Assembly: GCA_028023455.1 (NCBI GenBank)
Contig: JAQFVV010012423.1
Location: forward strand, 250,001 to 314,000
DNA: 64,000 bases
Source: Epiperipatus broadwayi
Taxonomy: Eukaryota > Onychophora > Udeonychophora > Euonychophora > Peripatidae
Direction: 5' to 3'
The notes beneath the pieces are model-generated. The model was not told the DNA's origin, searched no databases, and saw nothing but the letters and a program-made list of their open reading frames with translations. The translations under genes were made by a program, and so were the position numbers. Positions 48,775-59,840 of the stretch are shown here, piece by piece (within the stretch, counting starts at the first letter, position 1; every line of letters starts with the position of its first letter).

Positions 48775-49165
48775 ACTTGATCACTATTTCCTATGCTTAC
48801 AAAGATGTTAGTACAATAGCAGACTCTTCATATGGAGTGTCACCCAGTGCAAGTTTTACTGGTGGTGACTGTGCTTTTTAAGAAACCAGAGACATCAGAA
48901 TGTATATACTGAACTGGGTTTAGATCTATATGACTATAAAAGCTAATAAGTTTGGATTGAAAACATCTGTTGTTTTCATCTTGGACTCATAGCTTTAGTT
49001 AATTAAATAGGTAAAAAGTGGCTGTTGTAGTGTTGCACTAGATTCTAAGATCAAGATGCAGTGCTCTCAGATAACTAGTCAGGGGATATTGGATGAGAAG
49101 ACATTAGATAAAAAATTTATGAACAAACAAAACTGTGGCACTACTCTATTGAGAGATTGATATTT
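48775..49165 (+). mobile_element. Family B unit 1 of a tandem pair, ribozyme deleted
   Basis: This is the reverse-oriented copy of 37006-37456. Between CTCAGAT and AACTAGTC the CTGATGA box and stem II are missing, while stem III, the GTC site and the stem I strand TTGGAT remain. The ribozyme is therefore dead. Confidence 0.6.
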
Positions 49166-49189
49166 TTATTAACAGTCTGTGTAAGCATA

Positions 49190-49625
49190 TGAAATGATGG
49201 TCACATGATGTTTTGATGTTTTTATACCTATCCTGTTCATGGGATAATGATGACTGAATTTTAAAAAAACCAAAGACACCAAAATGCATAGATGCTGAAT
49301 TGAGTTCAGATCTATATGAGTGTAAAAGTGAATGAACGTAGATTGAAAGCATTATTATGTTTTCATCCTGAGTTCCTAGCTTTATAGTTAATTAATTAGG
49401 TAAAAGGTGGCTGCTGGAGGGTTGCATTAGATCCTAAATTCTAGGTGCAGTGCTCTCAGATCCAATGCTCCTCACTGATGAAAGCAACAAGCAAAAATTA
49501 CTCTAGGGATATTGGCTGAATAGGCATTAGATAGGATTTTATGCACAAACTTTCTTGCATCCATTGATTTCTAAGGCTTATACTGGGTGGCACTACTGTA
49601 ATCATAGTAATCATTGACACTTTCT
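49190..49625 (+). mobile_element. Family B unit 2 of a tandem pair
   Basis: This has the same orientation and order as unit 1, about 415 bases further on. It includes the full hammerhead region (49460-49516) with point changes. Head-to-tail units are what would be expected from integration of a dimeric RNA or DNA intermediate. Confidence 0.6.
49460..49516 (+). ncRNA. Hammerhead ribozyme relic, family B
   Basis: ATCCAA, CTCCTCA and CTGATGA (49475-49481) match the canonical copy. GAAAC has become AAAAAT, so G12 is lost and cleavage is not expected. The stem II and stem III regions have further changes. Confidence 0.55.
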
Positions 49626-52540
49626 GCTTGCTTGAATATTTGATCAGTACATTCACTGCAGATTAACATCGAGTTTCAATAATAAAAATGTAAAAAAAAA
49701 ACTTTTTGATGCAAAAGTATATCTTTTAGAATGAATATTAATGAAAAAGTTGAACACTAAAAAGTCCGAATAGGAAAAGTATAATGTTTTTGAACTGCGC
49801 TTTTGTTAAAAGTTTTTTAAGAATATTAGCAGCAAAAAATAAAATAATTATCTAATAGATACCCATTATATTAAACTATCACAACTGATCAGAGTGAAGT
49901 TGTCTAAATTTTATCAATTAAGAAAGAAATTAATATATTAGATATTTTGAATAAATATGTGCAGAATCATTAACACTACAATGAATATGAAAATTAAACT
50001 GATTAATATACAAGAAGGAATCAACTTAATTTGCATATCAATTATAATGCAAATACCCATTATGGATTAATGCAGTCATAAATTATCAGATTCAGGATCA
50101 TAAAATCCTTAAATCAATTTCATTTCTGATACTTCCAGGATGGTCAAATTTCTTATTAGTTTTTAGGCAATAATGCCATTTTATAGTTATTGTTGTCGTT
50201 ATTTTAATATGTGCAAAAGTCTGAAAAGTGGATTATATGCTACTTTACTTTAAGATTTTTTCTTCTAAGGTCATTCTTTTATTATTGTTTAATAATGACT
50301 GAAAAATGGATTCAAAAGTTATAAATTCATTAAGTGATCCTTCTATCACTTATGGTATTTTAACTATGTTATAAGATCTCCAAGTAACTAACTTTTCACA
50401 TATGAATTTTTTTTTCTTATATTACAAAAATAATAAAATTATTTGTTATTTTTATATATAAATCTTAAATAGTCTACTAAACGGTAAACACCCAGATTTT
50501 TAAATAGGAATAATAAAACTGAAAAATATAAACCCTTTAGAGCAGACTGACTATTTTCAACAAGCTTTTTCCCCCCTCTTGTTTTATCCTCAACCTAATA
50601 AATAAAATATCTATTTATGAATCAATAATTGGATGGCTAACTAAGTTGGAATAACTATTTATATAAGCATTCAAACACATTGTATTACCATTTTTTATAA
50701 CTAAGTTTAGTAATATATATATACAGTATATGTAATAACATTGAATTTTCGTTCATTATACAATTGTCCTAATTTAATCCTCTTAAAATAGAATATTACG
50801 TTATTTAAATAAGGCGAATTTGTTTTATAGAGAAATAACTTGTCTCCGTTAATTTTAGTGACTTAATAAGAAACATCTGTGCATGTAAAAACTATAACAT
50901 TACTCCATAAATTATTATTTAAGATTTTTGAAAATAATGCGCATTAAGTTATCCTTGACTATGCAAGAAAATTTCTGTATCTGTCAATTTAATTGTTACA
51001 TTTTTTAAATAGTTAATCTGGTAAACAAACAAAATACACCCAAAGCTTCAAGTTCCTTATATGATAACATAAATATTTTGAACTATTTACTTATTATGGG
51101 TAATTTAAATTCTGTCAACTGTTGAAAAATGCACTTGATTAATTTATGAATAATAATAAAGTTTAATTAGAATATAAATGAGATGTTACAACAAATTATA
51201 TTAATGTGACAAGCAGTGGCAAATTATCTTTAATGATGATGATGATCAAATTTTGTGGTTTGTATGTAGTATACTATGTCCTAGTAACTTTATTTCCTTA
51301 GGGCGGATAACATATATGTAATAGCCATTTCTAATATTCTTCTTTCTAAGTAGCAATTTATCTTCTATTATTGAAATATAATAGTCTCAACTTTTATACA
51401 AATCATATAAAAATTAAATCATATAAAAGCAATTTTCTTTGCTGTATTTTACAAAAGGTACCAAAAAGCTCATATTATTACTGTCTAGACACTTTATTGT
51501 TTAAATTTGCCACTGGGCAAAAAACTTAAATATCGAAATTTAGTACTCTTATAGATAAATGTAGTTTAATCTTTAAAGTTTATCAAGGCGTAACAGCCAG
51601 TTTAAAGATGTGATATATTTGTCAAAAACTAATAAGATGTTTATCTGATAGGTCTTTCATATTTAAGTTTATGACTTTGATTAATGAACTTTTAGTAGCT
51701 TAATTAAGATGAAAAAAAAAACCTTTCTATATATAGATGTATAACAATAGATAAATGATAAAACAAAATAATTTAACATTTTTTATTTGTAAATTACTTT
51801 CTTCGATATTATTCATTCTTTCCACGACTGTGTTATTAATTTTTTCTCATCAAACAAAGAAATTCAGTGATTTTTAAAAATAATATTTTATCGAAGATAT
51901 ATTCCGAACAAATTAAATTAACGCAATTTTGAATTGCAAATAAAAGTATCCGTTCACAATCATGATTTTTGTTAGATTTTTATAATAATAATTTTAAATG
52001 TAAATATTATTAAAAAAAAAAAAAATTCCCACAATTACATCAAAATCCGTTTTCTTTTTAAATATTTTAAAATCTCAAAATTTATATAAATTCCACATTA
52101 TCAAAGTTTACTAGTAAAATTATGGAAGAGATGGTAAAATAGTAGAAACATCTTGTAAGCAGAGAGTTGACATTAATTTTATAAGATTAAAGGTAGAATC
52201 TGTGTGCATCACAATAGTTTGATTTTTAAAAGAAGTCAAATTGTTGTTTGATCTATTGATATCAAAAATGATGGAAAATAGATGGAAAAATTAGGTTATA
52301 TGATAAGACTACTTGTCACACTGTTTGTTACTGGAAGAGTTTTTTATCAACCACTATTTCTATCCTAAATGTTAAATATGATAAAAAATTGCCATTATTC
52401 GGCTATTCTACTGTTGCTATCTTAAAACAATCATTATTTTCCACAGATATATCCCAGTTACATTCTATATATTCTTTTCGGAGAATACCACTTATTCCAT
52501 GATAAAAAATATACGATTTATTCTTCTTCACCTTGAAAAT
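49626..52540. other. AT-rich DNA, nothing recognised
   Basis: No gene, RNA or repeat copy is recognised. Confidence 0.45.
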
Positions 52541-52559
52541 TTTTCAGTTTTAATCATAC

Positions 52560-54545
52560 ATAGAATGGTTGATCTCATATCTACCAAACCCCTTGACATT
52601 CATGGCCTGTACCCTATAAGAATGGTGACTTTTCTTAAGAAGGATACATTATCTCCCCCCCCCTGAGAATCTTAGGCCCATCTCTATGACACCATAATCA
52701 AGAATAAGATACAGGATAAGGTCCTTCCATTCATATCCCATACCAGTTTGCCAGGAAAGGTTCTTCAAGCACTGATGCAATAGCATTATTTAAGATGGTA
52801 GTCGATTACACCAGAATCATAAGGAAATCTAAACCAGTAGTCATCCAGCTAGACATTGCTGGTGCCTTTAATGCCATCAGAACATATTGCCTCATCAACC
52901 TTCTTGCCAGATATAATATCCCATCTGGAATAATAAATATTATAGCAAATTTTTTCAACAACAGGGACATATCCATCACCCTGAATGGAAGGATCTCACC
53001 ATCTTTTATCCCAACAAATTCCATTCCGCAGGGCTCTCCTCTGAGTGCCCTGCTATTTATAATCTACATTAACTCTCTATTAATTAGACTTGAACAAGAC
53101 CTCCCTGGAATATTTATGCCCACCCCCAAGAGATCAATCCCCCACATAGCATACATGGATGATCTGGCTTTTTTTCTCCCATCACAAAGGCTAATCCCAA
53201 AGCTTGCCAAAATCCTCTATGCCTTTTCTTCTGAGTCAGGACTTACCTTTAACTTAAATAAATCCTCAGCATGGAAGATATCCTCTGGGAATACCATTCC
53301 CTCTCCTTTCACTGCCATGCCCCAAAAATTTCTGGGCTTCCCAATCTACAACTCACCCCTTGCAATGAATAGAACCATACAGGACTCCCTCCTCCTTTTG
53401 ATCCAAAAAACCATTGATTCATTATCCAAAGTTTATTTGTCACTATTATGTAAAAACTTCACTGCTCAACATCCTGGTGTTCCCAAGGATCTCTTATTAC
53501 ATGCCGATTATTAATTTTTTCCAAAAATTAATTATGCTAATTATTAATTTTATCCAAAAATTAATTAGAAAGATAAATTCACTATGTGCAAGATTTATGT
53601 GGAAGGACAAGACCATGGCCATCAGCCTGAGGGGTCTCGATAGGCACACAAAACTCAATGGTCTATCGCGGCATTCTGTTTTAACCTTTTGTTTCCAGCA
53701 TACACATAACACCATCCTTAAACTATCTTGCCATTTTCCAGAAGCATCATGCTTTACATTTGTTTTTCCTACAGACACCCCTCCTTCTTCCATGAGGAGG
53801 TGGTTGTCATCCTTATTGTTAAATATTGCAAAATTTATTGCTCTTAACTCACAGAAAATTATGTACTGGGATGCATACCACCTAACTAATGAAGAAATAC
53901 CCCCAATCCCATCATTGCTAACCCTTCTCAATCATTCAATCATTAAAAAGTTTAAATGGCGGCATCTTGAACCAAATTTTTGTGATTTTTTGATTAAATT
54001 AAACCTGGGTGCTCTGCCCACATGTAATTTTCTGGTTTATTGTAGAGAGTTCTCATGCTTGGACCCAGTCTGCCCTTTATGTAAACAGGATGATAACACA
54101 ATAATACATATTCTGAGCCGTTGCACATCACTCTAATAGAACAGACTTTATTGCATCCATATACAAACCTAGAGTGACTCTCCTCACTGGACTGATTTCT
54201 AGCATATCCAATGGGATCTTTCCATCCATAAAAATCATAAATTTTCTGTTGTTTGCCTATTGGTCAACTAGGTGTGCACTCATTTATGACCATAGCTTGG
54301 TTGACTATAAGAAATTACTTCTGGCAAAAATTCAGGCCATCAGAAACAGAGATGAAAAATTAGTTCCAACATACATCTACAATGGTACATAAAACTTTGA
54401 AGCAATGGACAATTTGTGATTGAACAGTTGATTTTTCTATGCCCAGATCATTAATATTGGGTTATGTAACCTTTATTATAGTGTCTATTAACAACATAAC
54501 TATTATTGCAATAATGTAATTCTTTGAGCTCACAATAAAATTTCT
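52560..54545 (+). pseudogene. L1-like LINE, reverse transcriptase and C-terminal zinc motif, frameshifted
   Basis: In order, the N-terminal RT motif NLRPISMT is visible near 52670 in one frame. The block YQFARKGSSSTD leads into the open frame of 52795-53514. That frame has motif A LDIAGAFNAI, motif B PQGSPLSALLF, motif C YMDD, motif D GLTFNLNKS and motif E KFLGFPI. A frame change near 53414-53514 leads to a second frame (to 54136). It ends in CPLCKQDDNTIIHILSRC, a C-x2-C-x8-H-x4-C zinc-type motif as found after the RT in L1-like LINEs. A third frame (54174-54392) carries the tail FAYWSTRCALIYD. An AATAAA at about 54535 may mark the 3' end. No endonuclease is seen upstream, so this copy is 5'-truncated as well as frameshifted and cannot move by itself. 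The RT motifs are unusually complete for this window, so the insertion is younger than the other LINE remnants. Confidence 0.75.
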
Positions 54546-54561
54546 TCATAAAATATATATA

Positions 54562-55521
54562 CACCTGGGTCTCTTATTATGTGGATTTATTTAATGCAAT
54601 TTTGAAGTTATGAAATTCACGTTTCTCCGGAAGTCGAACTCTGATAATGCGCTATTACTTTAAATAATAAATTTCACGTATATTGGAAGTAATAGCACAT
54701 TATTGGAATTTGACTTTCATCTTAGTAATTTCAATATTTTCAGTGCTTTATAATAGTAAGATTTTATGCAATAATGAAATTAAAATCATGATTTCCACAT
54801 TTTATGTATACACACATTAAATTTTACAAGATTATAATGTAAATTTGTTCAAACATTGTGCGTGTTAATTTTGCATTTTAAATCACATTCTGTTTTTGCT
54901 TTTTAAAAAAGAACGTAATCAATTATTAATCATTTAGTGTCCGCAAGTGTATTTTTAAAAGATGAGTAATAGCAGTGGGCACAATTAAAATTGAAAATTA
55001 AAAAATTAAAGACAAGAATAAGAATTTAATTTTTAGTTGTTAGATTAATTACTAATTACATTGTCACCAGAAAACCATTAACACAACGTGAGAGTGACGT
55101 TGGCACTAGTTGTATTTCCTTTTATGAAGAATCTGATTTTTTACCAGTTTGCAAACGAACCTGTTTATTGGCAAAAAGTGATAATAATTAAAACATGTAT
55201 AAAAAATGTAAATTACTGTAAATTATGCATAAAAATATATTGTTTTGAATAAAATTAAATATTATAGTTAAAAAAAAGTTTGTCTTGTATCAATTTTTTT
55301 CAAATTTGAAATTTTTTATTAATCATATTTTATTTCTTTATTTTTTTTTTTTGTGCGAATTTTAAAATAATTTTACATTGGTGCTTTGCTTTTACATGAT
55401 TTTTGAAAAATTGCAGTCCGTATCCTTCCTTTTTCAAGGTAAGTTACGTCTACTTTTGTGTGATTTCATTTGCGCGTGTTTTCTGAGGAACCTATCTATC
55501 GCATAAAACGAGACCCAGGTG
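54562..55521. mobile_element. Terminal-inverted-repeat DNA element, 960 bp, no transposase
   Basis: The ends are CACCTGGGTCTC (54562) and GAGACCCAGGTG (to 55521), embedded in TATATA on both sides, so a TA-type target is likely. Similarity continues weakly inwards (TTATTATG versus its counterpart GTTTTATG). An internal imperfect inverted repeat lies at 54612-54659 and 54688-54732 (TGCGCTATTACT against AGTAATAGCACA). There is no coding frame. It starts directly after the LINE's 3' end. Confidence 0.65.
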
Positions 55522-55764
55522 TATATATATATAGTCATCTTCCAATGCAATAATGTTTTAATTCATACAGCCTAAATAATTAAATATTGACTGAAGATTA
55601 TGAAAGTGTCATATGTCTACTGTGATCTTTTTAATTATTTTATTTAAATGTTATTGAACTTCTACAGATATTATTGAACAACAAATGTAGAGATAATATT
55701 TTTTAGCACTATGTAATAATAATAATAATAATAACATTTCTCTGTATGGAGTAGATTAAGATTC

Positions 55765-56331
55765 ATCTAAATCAGTGATCTTCAACCCTTGGTCCATGGC
55801 CTGGTGCCAGGCCACAGAAGTTTTCTGCTGGGCCGCAGGAAAGTTTGTAATAACAAAATAATAAGAGTTTAAACTTTTAATTAATATAAACAATTTTTAT
55901 TTATTTTTTCATCTAATTTTATCCAATTAAAAAAAAAAGAAACAGAACGAAAACAAAATGTAATCAATCATACATAAATTAATTTGTTTTTTTTTTTTAG
56001 TTATCACAGATGTTTATGGGGGGGGGGGGGATAGAATTAAATTTTTTATTACTTTTCTAAAAAAATTCAAAATTAAAAAAAATAGTTTTTTATTATACAA
56101 ACTCCATATATATAAATATATAATTTTATTTTGTATATTTAACATTGTTGTTTTGATCAGTTATAACAATTATGCTCATCTAAAGCTAAGCAAGTTACAT
56201 CTTTAAGAAAATTTATCTATAGACTTCTGCCGACCACGAAACCTTATTCTTATTTTTGCCAGGCCGCGAAACCTTATCCTTATTTTTACCAGTCTGCAGG
56301 TGTGAAAAGGTTGAAGACCACTGGTCTAAAT
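55765..56331. mobile_element. hAT-type non-autonomous element with target duplication
   Basis: The element runs 55773-56323. It starts CAGTGATCTTCAACC and ends GGTTGAAGACCACTG, the classic hAT terminal inverted repeat. ATCTAAAT (55765-55772) and GTCTAAAT (56324-56331) form an 8-bp target duplication with one mismatch. The interior includes phrases such as GGCCGCAGG and GGCCGCGAAACC near the ends, and an A/T-rich centre with an 11-base G-run. No transposase is present. Confidence 0.85.
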
Positions 56332-56630
56332 ATTGTCGTATTGTATAATTTCATCCACCATAAAATACAAACAGCATTTCTTGGAAAGTTATGGTTCTCC
56401 ACCATATTGATACATGCATCACTGGAGATTTTGTTATTTTACTCAGTTTCTGTAATGTTTTTTTCAGACTTAGTTGTTTTGTGAATAGGTGCTTCATTAT
56501 ATATATATACACACACACATATAGAAAGAGAAGAGAGAGAAAAACATTTTTAGTGCTGTCACAACTCCAACATATGATACAAATTCAAATGGATATGGAT
56601 CATTACTAGGTAGTAGATTGCTTTTGATTA

Positions 56631-56663
56631 CTGATGAGTTTCTGTTTAGAGGCAAAACTCAGT
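56631..56663 (+). ncRNA. Hammerhead-like relic
   Basis: CTGATGA (56631-56637) is followed by a six-pair stem II, GTTTCT/AGAGGC with two G-U pairs and a GTTT loop. The sequence AAAAC then stands where GAAAC is expected. No matching stem I is present. It is either a dead copy or chance. Confidence 0.2.
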
Positions 56664-56669
56664 TCCAGT

Positions 56670-57250
56670 GAAAAATCTTTAGTAATTAATCCAAACAATC
56701 ATAAAGCATTTTTATTTAAATTTGTTAGTCATTGCAATTTCATAAATATATATATTTATATTGTAATGGATGCTTAAAACACCATTACAAAATTGAAGTT
56801 TTATAGGGGTAAAGAAAATAAATTTTTATAAGTTCAGTTGTTTATAAAACTTGATTAAAAGTTTTTTTTTGTTTGTACAAATATATATGTACATATGTGG
56901 GAATTATATTTTAATCCCACAGCTATATTTAGTTTTTAATTTTGAAAAAAAAAAAAAAAACTAAAATTATTTTTTTATTTTTATTATTTATGTAAAAGTA
57001 AATTGTATAATAAATTGCTTTTCAGATTTAGGATTTAGATTGATAATAATAACTAATTAAAAAGAAAGAAAATAAAATAAATTTTTTTTTTTTATTTGTT
57101 AATCTCTAGATCTGTAAAAGGCAATTTATTTTTTTTAATTAGATAGCTATTGTTAGCTAGATGAAGAATGTTATAAATTTTAATTAAAAAAAAAAAATTG
57201 GTTCAGATATGAGAGATTCACCTATAAAAGGCTTAATCAGGCTATTGTAT
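56670..57250. other. AT-rich DNA, nothing recognised
   Basis: There are long A and T runs, and no gene or repeat copy is recognised. Confidence 0.45.
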
Positions 57251-57284
57251 TATACTTACAGCAACTTGGAGAGATAGACACCAA

Positions 57285-57380
57285 TTTGAGGAAATACTTA
57301 CACAAACTCTGTTACTTATACCAACTCTGAGAGATACTTGCACAAACTCTGAGTAATACTTGCACAAACTATTACTGCAA
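57285..57380. repeat. Short tandem repeat, about 26-30 bp, four copies
   Basis: The unit is like ATACTTGCACAAACTCTGAG (with TTACACAAACTCTG and TTATACCAACTCTGAG variants). Confidence 0.6.
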
Positions 57381-58320
57381 AAAAAAAATCTGAAAGAAAG
57401 CTGATCCTCTAATTATTATTTACTTAGAATGAACACTAAACTTACCACAAAGATGTTTCTCATATCATGATTTGGTAAGCTTTTTGCCAGGACAGACTTG
57501 TGCTCCCTGTGTCTCCATTAACTGCCTATAATGCCATAAGCACCAACTACAAAGGAACCACTAACCGACTCATCCAAGCCTACCATTAGTGAATCTAGAT
57601 CAACGGACCACACTCAATAAGCCTAGTACACTAGCATTTAACTAATTTGTTAAGGTACCTTACATTCTATAATTTAACTAATTTTATTGTCTTAAATTTG
57701 TTTTTGTTTTTAAATATACATGTTTCCAATTTTTATTTTATTTTATGTAATTTGGTTTCTGTGCATTGATATTTTTCTCTTAAATGAGTGCTAATTTCAA
57801 ACCAGTGCTATTGAAGCACTCAAATCTGTTGCACATATTTGGCTTCACTTTCTGGTGATGTTTGAAACCTCCAAACATGGGTTCAAACCCAATCATTTAA
57901 TCATAAACCACTAGGGAGTGAAGGTATCCCGATGCACGTGATTGCTTATGTCTTTGTGAACTTTACATTCGTCTAAAGTTAATATACATATAAATTATAT
58001 ATTTCTATTACCGTAGACAATCATGCGTATGTGTGTGTAACAGATAAAACTTAATAATTAAGAGCTTTGTATTATGTATACTTTTATCCATATCTATTTT
58101 AATAGGGAGAAAGTTTGAGAGTGTACTGCAAATGTATTAAACAAAAGACTTACCGTATTCTAAATTCAGAAAGAATCTGTTTTTATTCTAATACAGGTTT
58201 ATTTAAATTTCACGTTACTTAACATTTATTCCGCAGGTCTATTTTCAGCCTAAAATAGATTAAGACCAGATCTCTCGAACTTGATCTCACTCATCTATCA
58301 AAATTTGCTGTATCATTGTA
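57381..58320. other. Transition to less AT-rich DNA
   Basis: CpG dinucleotides become more frequent from about 57900. GGGTTCAAACCC at 57880 is a palindromic B-box-like motif without a partner. No gene is recognised. Confidence 0.4.
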
Positions 58321-58367
58321 ACCGTTAACATACATCCGGGGATTACCCAAAGGCAGTCACGAATGAG

Positions 58368-58446
58368 TATAAATACCACCGCATTTCCTAACTAAAGGAG
58401 CCCTACATGTTATTTTCTAATGCTGTTGCTGGGGGAAGTTACGTCA
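58368..58446 (+). promoter_or_regulatory. Candidate promoter with TATA box and CRE-like site
   Basis: TATAAATA at 58368-58375 is in a context less AT-rich than its surroundings. A CRE-like TTACGTCA follows at 58439-58446. A strong splice-donor-like GTGAGT is at 58464. TATA-like strings are expected often in such DNA, so only the combination and the local composition support the call. Confidence 0.25.
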
Positions 58447-58640
58447 CTCAGAAATGTAAAATGGTGAGTGAGTAGAATTTAGATTTGCTTCCCTGATCTT
58501 TCCACGATCTAACCAATGCCAAAGTACTCGTAAGCCATCGTGTCCAAACTACTGCCAAAATGAACTGTATATTACATAAGGAACGGACTGAAACTCCAAT
58601 TTTGTCAAAATACTGCTAAATTAACTATATTTCATAAAAC

Positions 58641-58688
58641 ATGGAACCAACACATGTGCAGACGGCCATGAAGTCATCTGAAAGAAAG
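58641..58688 (+). CDS. Possible short first coding exon
   Basis: An ATG at 58641 opens a 16-codon frame (MEPTHVQTAMKSSERK) that runs into a donor-like AAAG|GTAATT at 58688/58689. It is 270 bases downstream of the candidate TATA box. No downstream exon can be assigned with confidence, and this could be chance. Confidence 0.15.
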
Positions 58689-58689
58689 G

Positions 58690-59530
58690 TAATTCCCTGC
58701 TGCAAAATGAACTCTAATGCTTTCATCTTAATAATCCTCTTAATCATAAAAAGTAAACTTCAACCTTCGATAATGTTAATTCCAATCACCTAATGTATGT
58801 CTTTTTAAATATCTCTAGTTTTGTAATCCTTATAATTTCAAAATGTAATTGCTTATTTTTCCATCGGTAATGCTAAACCAATTAATTGCTTAAACATGAC
58901 CTTTTTGATTTCTTTTTGCTTTTATATTTAAATTGTATTTTACTTTCTAAACTTGAATGCTAGGTTTTCACTCTTATTGTATTTTTATTTTAAATGCGGC
59001 AAATTTTTTTATTTAATATTATGCAAATCATACCAATTTTAATATGCTAATAACTCAATCTTGCGAATCAATCTTATTTTATTTTTGCTATTCCGCCATT
59101 AGGGAATATTTAACCGTAAACGTAAGTTTTCTTACTACACTATAAAATTCGCCCGATTGAGAAGTACCCCTAAACTACATTTTATTAATTAATATTATGC
59201 CATACAATGCTATTTAAACTAAATTATTTACTATTATTTCATGCTATTGATCAATATTATAGAAGTTCCATATTAAATAAATTAAATTCAGATCCTCATT
59301 TTAAGTGATGATTCATTATATAAGTAGCCTGCCACCTAACGATAATTTAAGTAATTAATTTCCCGGGCGTATTAATATGCGTTTAGCGAAGGGATTCTTA
59401 ATTTTTATATTCTATTAGTAATATGTCAGATAAGTTCTTTAAATAAATTGTATGCCCCATTTTTGGGATTGCTTGCACATAATTATTTCATTACGCTAGG
59501 CTTAATTACTATTTTTGGCCACATAAATCA
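58690..59530. other. CpG-containing DNA without a recognised gene
   Basis: This has scattered CpG and few homopolymer runs compared with the rest of the window. No frame or repeat is recognised. Confidence 0.4.
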
Positions 59531-59533
59531 AAG

Positions 59534-59840
59534 TTAAGACAAACCTAAAAGTCTTCGCAACGTGTCCTGATGATAGCGTTCATAAATCAAAAGTTGCTTT
59601 ATCATACTTTCTCCTGTTATTGGAATCCATAAAGCACATTTCTCGGCAGAGTGTGGAGGCCCCAATTCCCACAGATTGTGCTGGCTGTGTAAGCACTGGT
59701 ATGGGTTAACATTCGACAAATCGGAACCATGGTATCTTGCCGACCACCTCCTCAGATGCTATCTGTCACAAGTGCATATAAGCTTATATTCTTCATCCTC
59801 AAGTTGATGAAGCTTCTCGTCCTCTCAAACGTTGTCATCC
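59534..59840 (-). pseudogene. Unrecognised coding remnant
   Basis: A 61-codon frame (59534-59719) can be extended upstream without its ATG through about 59770, past residues HLRRWSARYHGSDLSNVN. A stop in the same frame is preceded by more protein-like sequence (LHQLEDEEYKLICTCD). Composition is protein-like, with W, C, H, P and Q rather than the F, I, K, N and Y of chance frames here. I do not recognise a family. It may be an exon, a broken gene or a mobile element fragment. Confidence 0.35.

Noticed and set aside
52806-53931. Minus-strand frames opposite the LINE (52806-53024 and 53497-53931)
   Set aside because: They are antisense shadows of the reverse transcriptase and C-terminal frames.
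59560-59600. CTGATGA near 59567
   Set aside because: It is inside the protein-like remnant and lacks the other hammerhead elements.
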